A stretch of DNA of 64,000 bases from Candidatus Altimarinota bacterium (lineage in GTDB: Bacteria > Patescibacteriota > Gracilibacteria > UBA4473). This document shows, in pieces, positions 51,455 to 60,443 of this stretch. The notes under the pieces are model-generated. The model saw only the letters and a program-made list of their open reading frames with translations, did not search any database and had not been told where the DNA came from. Position numbers and translations under genes: made by a program. The DNA is taken from assembly GCA_023143095.1 (NCBI GenBank), contig JAGLIF010000009.1, positions 62,001 to 126,000 of the forward strand, written 5' to 3'. Numbering within the stretch: position 1 is the first letter of the stretch; each line of letters starts with the position of its first letter.

Positions 51455-53575
51455 ATGATTTTTAAAGTACAGAAACGAACTGGAGAAATTGTAGATTTTA
51501 ATCCTGAAAAAATTCAAAAAGCGATTTTTTCTGCGGCAAAAGAAGTGGGAGGTCATGATGAAAAAACATCTAAAAAAATCGCAAAACAAGTCATTAAATT
51601 TTTAGATAAAAATTTCAAAGATAAAATTCCAACGGTTGAAGAAATCCAAGATGCAGCTGAAAAGATTCTTATTGAAGATGGGCATGCTCAAACAGCTAAA
51701 TCTTATATCCTTTATCGAGAAAAAAGATCTCAATCCAGATCCGACAGAAATGTAGTTGTAGATGTAGAAAATACCATTTCTGAATATCTAAATAAGCTAG
51801 ATTGGCGTGTAAATGCAAACTCTAACCAAGGTTATTCTCTTGGAGGAATGATCCTAAACACCTCTGGAAAAGTAACCGCGAACTATTGGCTTTCACATCT
51901 TTATCCAAACGAAATCGGAGATGCACATAGAAATGGTGCTATGCACATCCACGATCTCGATATGTTTTCTGGATACTGTGCTGGATGGAGTTTGAGAGTA
52001 CTTCTTGAAGAAGGATTTAATGGAGTTCCTGATAAAACAGAATCCGCTCCTCCAAAACATCTTTCAACAGCAGTAAGTCAAATGGTAAACTTTTTAGGAA
52101 CCCTGCAAAATGAATGGGCTGGAGCACAAGCTTTTTCCAGTTTTGATACTTATCTCTCCCCTTTTGTAAAAAAATACAAAATGGAACTAGAAGAAGATAT
52201 TGATAAGTCTGAATTCTGTAAATTCCCTAGCAAAGAAGCTAAAGAAAAATACATTGAGGAAAAAACTTATAAACATATCCTACAAAACATGCAAAGTTTT
52301 GTATTCAATCTAAATGTTCCATCTAGATGGGGAACTCAAACACCTTTTACCAACATAACCCTAGATTGGAAATGTCCACAAGATCTTAAAAATAAACGAC
52401 TAAAACTAGGCGGTGAATATTTTTCTTTCACCTTCGGCGAACTCCAACCAGAAATGGATATCGTAAACCGAGCCTACATTGAAGTCATGTCCGCAGGAGA
52501 TTCTAAAGGTCGTGTTTTCACTTTCCCGATTCCTACTTACAACATCACCAAAGATTTTGACTGGGAAGACAAAAAAACCATCCCACTTTTTGAAATGACT
52601 GCTAAATATGGAATGCCATATTTTCAAAACTTCATAAATTCAGACCTAGATCCAAATCACATTCGTTCCATGTGTTGTCGATTACAACTTAATCTCAATG
52701 AACTCCTCAAAAGAGGAAACGGGCTTTTCGGTTCAGCAGAAATGACTGGTTCCATTGGTGTAGTAACTATTTCTCTTCCTCGTATTGGATACCAATTCAA
52801 AGGAGATAAAAAAGGATTTCAAGATAGAATCGCCTATCTCATGGAACTAGCTAAAACTTCTCTAGAGATAAAACGAAAAGAAATTCAAAAATGGATTGAT
52901 AGAGGTCTTTTCCCTTATACAAAAAGATATCTTGGTCAGCTAAATAATCACTTTTCTACCATTGGTCTCAATGGAATGAATGAAGCCATTCGAAATTTTT
53001 ATGATGATACGCATGATATCTCCGATGAAAAAGGACAAGATTTTGCAGAAGAAACACTCATTTTCATGCAACAACAACTTGTAATATTGCAAGAAGAAAC
53101 TGGAAACTTATACAATTTAGAAGCTACTCCAGCCGAAGGAACAACCTACCGTTTTGCCAAAGAAGACAAAAAACGATTTCCTGAAATTATTCAAGCAGGA
53201 ACACCTGATGCTCCATATTATACAAATTCTTCACAATTACCTGTTGAAAAAACTTCCGATGCTTTTGAAGCACTTGAATTACAAGATCGATTACAAACAA
53301 AGTATACTGGAGGAACTGTATTACATCTCTATATGGGAGAACGAATTTCAGATGCTATTGCCTGCCGAACACTGGTAAAAAAAGTACTCTCTCAATTCCA
53401 CCTTCCTTACATCACTATAACCCCAACATTTTCCATTTGTCCAAAACATGGTTACATTATTGGAGAACACGAGTATTGCCCAAATTGTGATAGAGAAATT
53501 GGTCACCATGATGAAAGAGAACAGATTGATAAAGCACGGGAAAAATATGACTCACGAAGACAAAAAGAATCTTAA
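51455..53575 (+). CDS. nrdD: Anaerobic ribonucleoside-triphosphate reductase main chain
   Basis: ATG at 51455 (MIFKVQKRTGEIVDFNPEKI) is preferred; an upstream frame adds 30 unrelated residues across the control region. The 706-residue protein has an N-terminal ATP-cone (about 1-90), the class III core with catalytic-site cysteines in FSGYCAGWSLR and RSMCCRLQLNLNELL, and the C-terminal zinc site CPKHGYIIGEHEYCPNCD (Cys662 onward). Where NrdD normally goes on into the glycyl-radical loop, this one ends with a charged helix DEREQIDKAREKYDSRRQKES. The missing loop is encoded by the next small ORF. It makes dNTPs without oxygen, with NrdG (55877) as activase. Confidence 0.93.
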   Translation: MIFKVQKRTGEIVDFNPEKIQKAIFSAAKEVGGHDEKTSKKIAKQVIKFLDKNFKDKIPTVEEIQDAAEKILIEDGHAQTAKSYILYREKRSQSRSDRNVVVDVENTISEYLNKLDWRVNANSNQGYSLGGMILNTSGKVTANYWLSHLYPNEIGDAHRNGAMHIHDLDMFSGYCAGWSLRVLLEEGFNGVPDKTESAPPKHLSTAVSQMVNFLGTLQNEWAGAQAFSSFDTYLSPFVKKYKMELEEDIDKSEFCKFPSKEAKEKYIEEKTYKHILQNMQSFVFNLNVPSRWGTQTPFTNITLDWKCPQDLKNKRLKLGGEYFSFTFGELQPEMDIVNRAYIEVMSAGDSKGRVFTFPIPTYNITKDFDWEDKKTIPLFEMTAKYGMPYFQNFINSDLDPNHIRSMCCRLQLNLNELLKRGNGLFGSAEMTGSIGVVTISLPRIGYQFKGDKKGFQDRIAYLMELAKTSLEIKRKEIQKWIDRGLFPYTKRYLGQLNNHFSTIGLNGMNEAIRNFYDDTHDISDEKGQDFAEETLIFMQQQLVILQEETGNLYNLEATPAEGTTYRFAKEDKKRFPEIIQAGTPDAPYYTNSSQLPVEKTSDAFEALELQDRLQTKYTGGTVLHLYMGERISDAIACRTLVKKVLSQFHLPYITITPTFSICPKHGYIIGEHEYCPNCDREIGHHDEREQIDKAREKYDSRRQKES

Positions 53576-53670
53576 AAAAAAATATCTTTTTTTCTTGACT
53601 ATAAAATACACTCGAATCTATAATTATCAGCCCACAATACAAGTACTTATTTACTAAATTAAAATAAAAA

Positions 53671-53838
53671 ATGACACCAGTTGCTCAAAACCGGTCTCGA
53701 TGCGAAATTTGGACGCGTGTAATGGGATATCATCGTCCCGTTTCTCACTTCAACATTGGGAAAAAATCTGAACATTATTCTCGTCAACATTTTCAAGAAC
53801 AAGCTTCAGTAAACTCTGATTTCTGTGCAAAATTCTAA
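53671..53838 (+). CDS. Separately encoded NrdD glycyl-radical peptide
   Basis: A 55-residue ORF, too short for usual gene finding. It starts MTPVAQNRSRCEIWTRVMGYHRPVSHFN and goes on NIGKKSEHYSRQHF. This matches the extreme C-terminus of NrdD proteins, where R-V-x-G-Y holds the glycine that carries the radical (here Gly19). The main NrdD chain ends 95 bp upstream without it, so the catalytic loop seems to be supplied in trans, like GrcA for pyruvate formate-lyase. The next gene starts 2 bp after its stop. An alternative is gene breakage, but the clean start, stop and tight spacing argue for use. Confidence 0.75.
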   Translation: MTPVAQNRSRCEIWTRVMGYHRPVSHFNIGKKSEHYSRQHFQEQASVNSDFCAKF

Positions 53839-53840
53839 AG

Positions 53841-54080
53841 ATGAACTATAAACTCTTCACAACTACTACTTGCCAAAAATGCCCAGAATTCAAAGACTAT
53901 GTTTCACAAAACATCTCTTTTGAGGGAGAACTTTTCGATGAACATTCAAAAGGATTCGGAGATTTGGCACAAAGTTTTGGTATTATTGGTGCACCCATGA
54001 TTTTAATCTTTGAAAATAACAAAGAAATTTTTCGAACTTCAGAAGTGTATGCTTTAGAAGCGTTTCTTAATGAAACTTAA
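53841..54080 (+). CDS. Glutaredoxin/NrdH-like thiol protein
   Basis: A 79-residue thioredoxin-fold protein with the redox pair C11-QK-C14 (FTTTTCQKCPEFK) and the cis-Pro loop IIGAPMILIF. Small proteins of this type reduce ribonucleotide reductases. It starts 2 bp after the glycyl-radical peptide, which ties it to the NrdD transcript. Class III enzymes usually take electrons from formate; this placement hints at a thioredoxin-type donor. Confidence 0.85.
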   Translation: MNYKLFTTTTCQKCPEFKDYVSQNISFEGELFDEHSKGFGDLAQSFGIIGAPMILIFENNKEIFRTSEVYALEAFLNET

Positions 54081-54169
54081 GGAATACACTAATAAACTTG
54101 TATTGTTTTACTATCCTTTCTGTTTTCACTCTCTGCATCACTGTTTTTTCTGCACTTATTCTTACTTTC

Positions 54170-54265
54170 CCCACCCTCATTCCTACGAAGACAGGGTGTC
54201 TTTCCTCATTCCCGCGTAGGCGGTAACCTCCTCTGACGCAAATATGAGGGTTCACCTACTTCCCA
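54170..54265. repeat. GC-rich REP-like block
   Basis: About 95 bases of GC-rich intergenic DNA holding CATTCCTACGAAGAC, CATTCCCGCGTAGGCGG and TGAGGGTTCACCT. Parts recur at 46651-46676 and 57977-58027 (GGAGGTGAACCCTCATA). It fits a REP or dRS3-type dispersed repeat. Confidence 0.6.
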
Positions 54266-54355
54266 ATATTTTTTTCAGTATTTCCTTTAATAGATTAAAA
54301 AAACACCTCTTTTCCTAGAAGTGTTTTTTGTTTATTCATTACCTTATTTTCTTCT

Positions 54356-55441
54356 TTATTCCTCTCGTTCTTTATGTATTGATTCCATCTTTGCCTTTTG
54401 TTCTTCTTGTCGAACTTCTCTCTTTTCTCTCACAGCCTCTACCGCTTCTTTTTGTTTCTCTTGTCGCACTGTTATTTCTTCATATAATTCTGGATTGTTT
54501 TCTTTAAGCTCCTCCATTCGTTTTCCACGAACCGCTTCCATTTCTTCTCGTTGTTCTTCAACCAATATCTGTGCGTCTTCTTCTGTTAACTCTCCGCTTT
54601 CAAGCTTATCCTTAATATTTTTTTGAAAAACTTCTCTTTGCTCTCTCTGTTCTTGTATTTCTTCTTGTCGCACTTCTCTCTCTTCTCGTGCAGCCTCTAC
54701 AGCTTCTTTTCGTTCTTCTTGTCGCACTGTTATTTCTTCATATAATTCTCGATTTTTTTCTTTAAGCTCTTCCATTCGTCTTCCACGAAGCTCTTCCATT
54801 TGGGCTCGTTGTTCTTCAACCAATATCTGTGCGTCTTCTTCTGTTAACTCTCCGCTTTTAAGCTTCTTTTTAAGATCTTCTTGAAAAGCTTCTCGTTGTT
54901 CTTTCTGTTCTTGCATTTCTTTTTTTCGCATTTCTCTCTCTGCTTTTTTGGTCACTTTATCTGCTTCTCTTTCCATCTTTTCTTTTCCCTGTCGTATTTT
55001 TATTGATTCTCGGGCTTCTTCCTTTGTTATTTCTCCACTTTTTACTCTTTCACGAATTTCCTCCCTAAAAACATTTCTTTCCTTTCTTTTTATAGTTATT
55101 GTGTCTTTTATACTATTTAATCGCTCCTTTATTTCTTCTGCTCTTTCTGGATTTTCTAATACTCTTTCTATATATTTAACTTCTAATTCCTCCAATCGAG
55201 CATCAAAAACAGATTCTTTAAATGTTCTAATTTCTTTTATTTTTTCTTCCCAAAGAGCCTTTGCCTCTTCTCTTGTGATTTCTCCACTCTTAACCTGTGC
55301 TTTAAGTTCCTTTCCTTCTTTCTGTACCAACACAATTTTTTCCTGAAGTTCTTTCACAACTTCATTTTCACTTTGTGCAAAAGACAATAAAGGAAAAATC
55401 ATAACTCCTAATATCATTACAAATTTTTGGATATTTTTCAT
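54356..55441 (-). CDS. Secreted Glu/Arg-rich coiled-coil repeat protein
   Basis: A 361-residue protein. A signal peptide (MKNIQKFVMILGVMIFPLLSFAQ) precedes an almost wholly helical, charged chain. KSGEITREEAKALWEEK, KSGEITKEEARESI and SGELTEEDAQILVEEQR occur in turn, the short helix-hairpin seen in SHOCT-like and other oligomerising repeats. An 86-residue unit is duplicated near the C-terminus (REAFQEDLKKKLKSGEL and REVFQKNIKDKLESGEL). It may form a periplasmic or surface rod; no enzyme motif. 49 bp after a small lipoprotein gene on the same strand. Confidence 0.6.
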   Translation of the reverse strand: MKNIQKFVMILGVMIFPLLSFAQSENEVVKELQEKIVLVQKEGKELKAQVKSGEITREEAKALWEEKIKEIRTFKESVFDARLEELEVKYIERVLENPERAEEIKERLNSIKDTITIKRKERNVFREEIRERVKSGEITKEEARESIKIRQGKEKMEREADKVTKKAEREMRKKEMQEQKEQREAFQEDLKKKLKSGELTEEDAQILVEEQRAQMEELRGRRMEELKEKNRELYEEITVRQEERKEAVEAAREEREVRQEEIQEQREQREVFQKNIKDKLESGELTEEDAQILVEEQREEMEAVRGKRMEELKENNPELYEEITVRQEKQKEAVEAVREKREVRQEEQKAKMESIHKEREE

Positions 55442-55490
55442 GTGAAACTAAATTTAAAAAATAAGAAGTATCCTCTTTTTAAGAATTTCC

Positions 55491-55700
55491 TTAAAACTCT
55501 AATGACTCCAATTCATCCAACTGCACATCTGCAGCCGCCTCTTCCTCTAAAAGAATTTCTACTTCATTATCCATAACTTCTTCCAAATTCTCTACTGAAA
55601 CAACCTCTTCATCTTCAACACTTACTTCTTTTTGTGGGAAATCACATCCGACTAAAACAAAACACAAAGACAACATCAGAACTGAAAATAATTTTTTCAT
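55491..55700 (-). CDS. Small acidic lipoprotein
   Basis: A 69-residue protein with a lipobox (MKKLFSVLMLSLCFVLVGCD; Cys19). The mature part is very acidic (VEDEEVVSVENLEEVMDNE). Upstream partner of the coiled-coil gene; both would face outward. No family recognised. Confidence 0.6.
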   Translation of the reverse strand: MKKLFSVLMLSLCFVLVGCDFPQKEVSVEDEEVVSVENLEEVMDNEVEILLEEEAAADVQLDELESLEF

Positions 55701-55793
55701 AGGTAAGTAAAATTAATAATTCACATAATGATTTTAAAAAGAAAAAAAAGAAAATGCAAATATTCCACCACCAAACAATATTTTATTGTAAGT

Positions 55794-55812
55794 TTAAGGA
55801 AACACTGAAAAA
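55794..55812 (+). repeat. Copy of the dispersed TTAAGGAAACACTGATAAA motif
   Basis: TTAAGGAAACACTGAAAAA, 65 bp before nrdG and in the gap shared with the divergent lipoprotein gene. Confidence 0.55.
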
Positions 55813-55876
55813 CTCAGAAAATAATAGTAATTTTGAGATATTTGTTTTTTATCTATGTTTCCTTTAGCATAAAATC

Positions 55877-56584
55877 ATGCTAATTGGCGGAATCAATACT
55901 CTCACCTTACTAGACTTTCCTGGAAAAGTATCATGTATTATTTTTACAGCAGGATGCAATTTTCGATGCGGTTTTTGTCACAATCCACAATTTGTTTTAA
56001 CAGAAAATATTAAAAAACTAACAGGACACTTTATTCCAGAAGAAAAAATTTTATCTTTTTTAGATTCTCGTAAAGGGTTTTTAGATGGAATAGTTATTTC
56101 TGGAGGAGAACCAACCATTCAACCAGATCTTCTTAATTTCATTCGAAAAATACGAGCTAAAAAAATCTTGGTAAAACTTGATACCAATGGAACTCTCCCA
56201 GATGTATTAGAAAAAATAATAAAAGAAAATCTAATTGATTATTTTGCCATGGACATAAAAGCCTCTGTTCAAAATTATGAAAAAATCTGTGGAATTAATC
56301 TAGATACAAAGAAAATAGAAAAAAGTAAAAATCTTATTTTAAATTCTGGTATACCTCATGAATTCCGAACTACAGTTATCAAAAACCTCCATGATGAACA
56401 AGAAATAGAAGCTATTACAAAGTTTTGCGAGGGAGCTGATCTTTATACCATTCAAAACTTTCGAAACCAAAAAGTCTTAGATAAAAAATATGAAAACTTT
56501 CAAGGATTTTCAGAAGAAGATCTTGAGAAATTCAAAAACATAGCCAAAAAATACATAAAAAAAGTAAATATCTTAAAAAATTAG
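55877..56584 (+). CDS. nrdG: NrdG-type radical-SAM activase
   Basis: A 235-residue radical-SAM enzyme with the 4Fe-4S motif C27-NFR-C31-GF-C34 (TAGCNFRCGFCHN) and the GGEP motif (ISGGEPTIQPDLL). The start INTLTLLDFPGKVS and the FAMDIKAS segment fit NrdG/anaerobic RNR activating proteins. It makes the glycyl radical on NrdD, here most likely on the separate 55-residue peptide at 53671. It is transcribed apart from nrdD, with a reversed copy of the dispersed motif (TATGTTTCCTTTA) just before the start. Confidence 0.9.
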   Translation: MLIGGINTLTLLDFPGKVSCIIFTAGCNFRCGFCHNPQFVLTENIKKLTGHFIPEEKILSFLDSRKGFLDGIVISGGEPTIQPDLLNFIRKIRAKKILVKLDTNGTLPDVLEKIIKENLIDYFAMDIKASVQNYEKICGINLDTKKIEKSKNLILNSGIPHEFRTTVIKNLHDEQEIEAITKFCEGADLYTIQNFRNQKVLDKKYENFQGFSEEDLEKFKNIAKKYIKKVNILKN

Positions 56585-56662
56585 AAAAACATAATTTAAC
56601 ATATTTTTTTGTTTTTTATACAGGTTTCTTTATTCTTTTATTGATTTTATTTCTCCAAAACC

Positions 56663-57943
56663 ATGCTTGATATCAAAGCCATCCGTCAAAACCCTAATGA
56701 TTTCAAAAAGCGTCTTGCTAGAAAGTTTATTAATCCTAAAAACATTGATGATCTTTTATCGGCAGACAAGACACTTCGAGAACTTTTACAAAAAGTAGAA
56801 ATGCTTAAGCAACAGCAAAATAATGTTTCAAAAGAAATTTCAAATTTTAGTGGAAACAAAAAAGAGAAAGTTTTAGCGGAAATGAAAAACATTTCAGAAA
56901 AACGAAAAACACTAGAAATAAAGCTTCATAAAACAAAAACAATCGTTAACAAAATATTAAGCAGTCTCCCCAATCCCCCTCATGAAAAAGCACCTAATGG
57001 GAAAGATGACACTGAAAATGTTATCATTAAAACATGGGGAAAAAAACCAAAGTTTGATTTTGAACCAAAAGACCATGCTGAACTTGGAGAATTACTCGGT
57101 ATTATTGATACACATCGAGCGACTAAAGTTTCTGGCGCACGATTTTACTACTTGCGAAATGAATTAGCCTTATTACAAAGAGCCCTCATTTTTTGGGCTT
57201 TTACCGAAGTGGCAAAAAAAGGCTTTTCTCCAACAATCCCACCTTTTATGACTCGAGCAGACGCTATCCGAGGAACTGGATTTTTCGACAAAGATGAAAA
57301 TTACTGCGTTAATCCTGGTGATGATGACCTTTATTTAATCGGTACCTCAGAAGTTCCTATGACTTCTTATTACGCCGATGAAATTTTAGAGGAAAACACT
57401 CTTCCACAAAAATTTGTGGCTTATTCTCCTTGTTTCCGAAAAGAAGCAGGAAGTTATGGAAAAGATACCAAAGGTATCTTTCGAGTACACCAATTTGAGA
57501 AAGTAGAAATGGTTATTTTTTGTGCTCCAGAAGACGATGAAAAAATGCATGAGCTCATTCGTGATATAGAAGAAGAACTCCTTCAAAAACTCGAAATTCC
57601 CTATCAAGTTGTGAATGTCTGTACGGGAGATTTAGGGAATTCCGCCATTAAAAAATACGACTTAGAAGCTTGGCTTCCAGGACAAAACGCTTTTCGAGAA
57701 ATGACTTCCACTTCTATATGCACTGATTTCCAAACTCGAAGACTCAAGATTCGTATGCGAAAAAAAGATGGCACAATTGTTTTTGCACATACTCTCAATG
57801 GAACAGCTGTTTCTTCTCGTCCACTTATAGCAATTATGGAAAACTTTCAACAAGCCGATGGTTCTATACTCATTCCAAAAATACTTCAACCATTCTGTGG
57901 ATTTGATAAAATAAAAGCTAAAGAAACCTCTGATAAATCATAA
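56663..57943 (+). CDS. serS: Seryl-tRNA synthetase
   Basis: A 426-residue class II synthetase. The N-terminal arm (1-110) is a long antiparallel coiled coil with KVEMLKQQQNNVSKEI that grips the tRNA-Ser long arm. Motif 2 reads CFRKEAGSYGKDTKGIFRVHQFEKVE and motif 3 has LNGTAVSSRPLIAIMEN. Serine-binding GTSEVPMT is present. Full length and complete. Confidence 0.97.
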   Translation: MLDIKAIRQNPNDFKKRLARKFINPKNIDDLLSADKTLRELLQKVEMLKQQQNNVSKEISNFSGNKKEKVLAEMKNISEKRKTLEIKLHKTKTIVNKILSSLPNPPHEKAPNGKDDTENVIIKTWGKKPKFDFEPKDHAELGELLGIIDTHRATKVSGARFYYLRNELALLQRALIFWAFTEVAKKGFSPTIPPFMTRADAIRGTGFFDKDENYCVNPGDDDLYLIGTSEVPMTSYYADEILEENTLPQKFVAYSPCFRKEAGSYGKDTKGIFRVHQFEKVEMVIFCAPEDDEKMHELIRDIEEELLQKLEIPYQVVNVCTGDLGNSAIKKYDLEAWLPGQNAFREMTSTSICTDFQTRRLKIRMRKKDGTIVFAHTLNGTAVSSRPLIAIMENFQQADGSILIPKILQPFCGFDKIKAKETSDKS

Positions 57944-57976
57944 AAAAAGCGAAAAGAATACAAAATTAAATGTGTA

Positions 57977-58027
57977 AAGGAGGTGAACCCTCATACTCGC
58001 GGAAGCAAGTATCCAGAGGGGCAAAGA
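57977..58027. repeat. REP-like dispersed repeat
   Basis: GGAGGTGAACCCTCATACTC followed by GCGGAAGCAAGTATCCAGAG; ATACT and AGTAT form an imperfect hairpin. The first part matches the reverse complement of 54223-54253. The AGGAGGTG looks like a ribosome site but no start codon follows at proper distance. Confidence 0.6.
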
Positions 58028-58055
58028 ATAACTTCCTTATTTTTTCTTTTTTGTT

Positions 58056-58074
58056 TTTTTCAGTGTTTCCTTAA
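58056..58074 (-). repeat. Copy of the dispersed motif, reversed, before the hydrolase gene
   Basis: Plus strand TTTTTCAGTGTTTCCTTAA, 11 bp before the AUG at 58085. Confidence 0.55.
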
Positions 58075-58084
58075 AGTGGAATCA

Positions 58085-58894
58085 ATGAAGACATTTGCAG
58101 AACATTTTTTCATAAACTCAAAAGGTATCCAAACACACGGTATAAAATTCGGTAACTCCCAAAAAAAGCTATTTTTCCTACATGGCTGGGGAGGCAATAT
58201 TAATGGAAGTTTTTTTGAACTTGCTCTAAACCTCAAAAAAAGCAATCCTGATTTAGAAATAATTCTCCTTGATCTTCCCGGATTTGGTTTATCCCAAGAT
58301 CCTTCAAAAGAGGGTTGGAAAACCTTTGATTACGCCGATTGGTTTAAAGAAACATTGGATTCTCTTTTAAAAAAAGAAACACCAAAGAATAATATTTATT
58401 TTTATGGTCACTCCTTTGGGTGTCGCGTAATTGTACGATTTTTAAATAAATATTCTGAATTTAACGGTAAAACTATTCTCACTAGTGCCGCTGGTATCAA
58501 ATGTCCCCTCTCCTTTCGCCAAAAAATATCCGTATTCCTTTCCAAAAAATTCAAACGAGCGAAAGCAAGTCTTCCACAAAAAATTCAAAAATTTATACTT
58601 TGTAAAATATTCGGAGCCCGTGATTGGGGAAATGTTAAACCAGAACTAAAAACCACCCTTGAAAAAGTTCTCAATGAAAAAGATTTTCGTAATATACTCC
58701 CAAACATAAAAAATAATATCTTGCTCATTTGGGGAAATAAAGACACCGTTACTCCAATCTCTTCTGGTAAAATTTACAAACAACAACTTCCAAATACTAA
58801 TTTAGAAATTCTAAAAAATGGACGACATGGAATTCATTACACTCACCAAAAAGAAATAATGAAACTTATTACAAAATTCTTAAGGAAACACTGA
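58085..58894 (+). CDS. Alpha/beta hydrolase
   Basis: ATG at 58085 is chosen because the longer frame from 57983 reads through a dispersed repeat. The 269-residue protein has the oxyanion HGWGG, the nucleophile GHSFGCR (Ser, about residue 113), the acid Asp in WGNKDTVTP and the catalytic His in GRHGIHY. It is a small cytosolic esterase/lipase-like enzyme of unknown substrate. Its stop overlaps a copy of the dispersed motif, and the MurF-like gene starts 12 bp later, forming a cell-wall-like cluster. Confidence 0.85.
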   Translation: MKTFAEHFFINSKGIQTHGIKFGNSQKKLFFLHGWGGNINGSFFELALNLKKSNPDLEIILLDLPGFGLSQDPSKEGWKTFDYADWFKETLDSLLKKETPKNNIYFYGHSFGCRVIVRFLNKYSEFNGKTILTSAAGIKCPLSFRQKISVFLSKKFKRAKASLPQKIQKFILCKIFGARDWGNVKPELKTTLEKVLNEKDFRNILPNIKNNILLIWGNKDTVTPISSGKIYKQQLPNTNLEILKNGRHGIHYTHQKEIMKLITKFLRKH

Positions 58895-58898
58895 TAAA
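58880..58898 (+). repeat. Best copy of the dispersed TTAAGGAAACACTGATAAA motif
   Basis: Exact consensus, spanning the stop codon of the hydrolase gene and ending 8 bp before the AUG of the MurF-like gene. Confidence 0.6.
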
Positions 58899-58906
58899 AA
58901 CGAAAA

Positions 58907-60412
58907 ATGATCTACCAAAAAATTGGATTACTGCTTCTTTTAGGACTTAGTTGCCGAACTCTTTTATGGCATCTACAAAATTGGCAACTTCGAGAATATC
59001 GATTTGATCGCATAAAAGCACATACGAAAACCATAGAGGGAACAAGAAATTTGTTCAACTTATGGTTTTTCAAGGGGCTCCTTCCTCGCCCAAGAGTTTC
59101 TGGAAGAATTTTTATGATTCTAGGTATATGGATTTTCATTCAAATATTTATTTTTTATGCCATTTATTTTCTTTTTTTCTCTAGTAACCAAATTGAGCTC
59201 TTTATTCCTCATTTTCACCCAATTTTCACATTCTTCACTCTTTTCGTCTTTTGGGAAAGAACTATTTTTATCTCTATTGCATTAGCGATTTTTCTTTCTA
59301 AGATACCAGTTTTCTTCGCTCAAAAGATACTTTTTAAAAAAGCAAAATCGCTTATTGATTCAACCAACAAAAACATTATTCGAATCGGTATAACTGGAAG
59401 TTTTGGAAAATCTTCTACCAAAGAAATACTAGTACACCTACTACAACAAGCATTTGGAAAAAAGGCTGTTCTTTTCAGTCCAGAAAACCAAAACATTGAA
59501 ATCTCTATTGCCCGACTCATTTTAAAAAACAAAACCTTTTTTACTTCAAAAAGAAAGAAAAAGTTTTTTATCTGCGAAATGGGAGCATATCGGAAAGGAG
59601 AGATTAAAAAGATTTGTGATTTTGTTTCGCCTCATCTTGGAATCATTACAGGACTAGGAAATCAACACATTGCACTTTTCGGATCACAAAAAAACATTCA
59701 ACATGCAAAGTTTGAATTAGCTGAAGCAGCATCTCAAAAAGTTTTCTTCAATGCAAATAACAAACTGCTTGCTGAAATTTTTGCAGATCGAGAAATAAGT
59801 GCCGTTAAAATCCCGATAAATACCGACTCATTGAAAATTTCTGAATTCCCTGATAAGTCTAAATTCCTGCTCTATGGTAAAAAGTTCACACTTCCTTGGC
59901 CTGGTAAGTTCTTCATACAAAATGCCGTACTCTCTCTCGAATGTACTCGAGAACTAGGCGTTAAAAAAGAAACACTTCCTGATTATCTAAAAAAAATAAA
60001 ACCTCTCTCTAGATCTCTTCAAATTGAAAAATTTGGCAAAACCACACTCCTAAAAGATCTCTATTCAGCCAATAGGGATGGCGTAAAATCAGCTCTCTCT
60101 CATTTGAAAAATTTTTCCGGAAAGAAATTATTCATCGGTATTCCACTTCTCGAACTTGGAAAAGAATCGAATAAAGTGCATCAAGAAATATTTGAACAAC
60201 TAGCTGATTTGAAAGCCGATGTTTTTTGGTTTAAAAAAGATTTTGCAACTCTCGGAAAAAAAATCTGTGGCAGTAATTTTCATTTCAATCCCAAGAGAAA
60301 TCAATTAATAAATTTGCTTCAAAAAAAACTTAAAAAATTAGGAAAAGATGATGCTATTTTATTAGAATCAAGACTCCCTAAAGAAGTGCTTACTATTTTT
60401 AAGAAACACTGA
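58907..60412 (+). CDS. MurF-like ligase with N-terminal membrane region
   Basis: A 501-residue protein. Residues 1-155 hold at least three hydrophobic helices (LLLLLGLSCRTLLW; ILGIWIFIQIFIFYAIYFLFF; a third near 125). Mur ligase elements follow: P-loop ITGSFGKSSTKE (about 161-172), EMGAYRKGEI and LGNQHIALFGS, and the C-terminal SRDGVKSAL region. MurF joins D-Ala-D-Ala to UDP-MurNAc-tripeptide in peptidoglycan synthesis; usual MurF is soluble. The membrane part and weak C-terminal match suggest a variant amino-acid ligase working on a lipid-linked or cell-wall substrate. It lies between the hydrolase and the DegT-like gene. Confidence 0.78.
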   Translation: MIYQKIGLLLLLGLSCRTLLWHLQNWQLREYRFDRIKAHTKTIEGTRNLFNLWFFKGLLPRPRVSGRIFMILGIWIFIQIFIFYAIYFLFFSSNQIELFIPHFHPIFTFFTLFVFWERTIFISIALAIFLSKIPVFFAQKILFKKAKSLIDSTNKNIIRIGITGSFGKSSTKEILVHLLQQAFGKKAVLFSPENQNIEISIARLILKNKTFFTSKRKKKFFICEMGAYRKGEIKKICDFVSPHLGIITGLGNQHIALFGSQKNIQHAKFELAEAASQKVFFNANNKLLAEIFADREISAVKIPINTDSLKISEFPDKSKFLLYGKKFTLPWPGKFFIQNAVLSLECTRELGVKKETLPDYLKKIKPLSRSLQIEKFGKTTLLKDLYSANRDGVKSALSHLKNFSGKKLFIGIPLLELGKESNKVHQEIFEQLADLKADVFWFKKDFATLGKKICGSNFHFNPKRNQLINLLQKKLKKLGKDDAILLESRLPKEVLTIFKKH

Positions 60413-60416
60413 AAAA
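60399..60416 (+). repeat. Copy of the dispersed motif at the MurF-like stop
   Basis: TTAAGAAACACTGAAAAA spans the stop codon at 60410-60412, ahead of the DegT-like gene. The same arrangement as at 58880. Confidence 0.5.
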
Positions 60417-60443
60417 AAACAAAAATGATCATCCTTAACTAAT

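Noticed and set aside
57983-58084. Longer start of the hydrolase gene
   Set aside because: The added part is translated dispersed repeat plus T-rich DNA.
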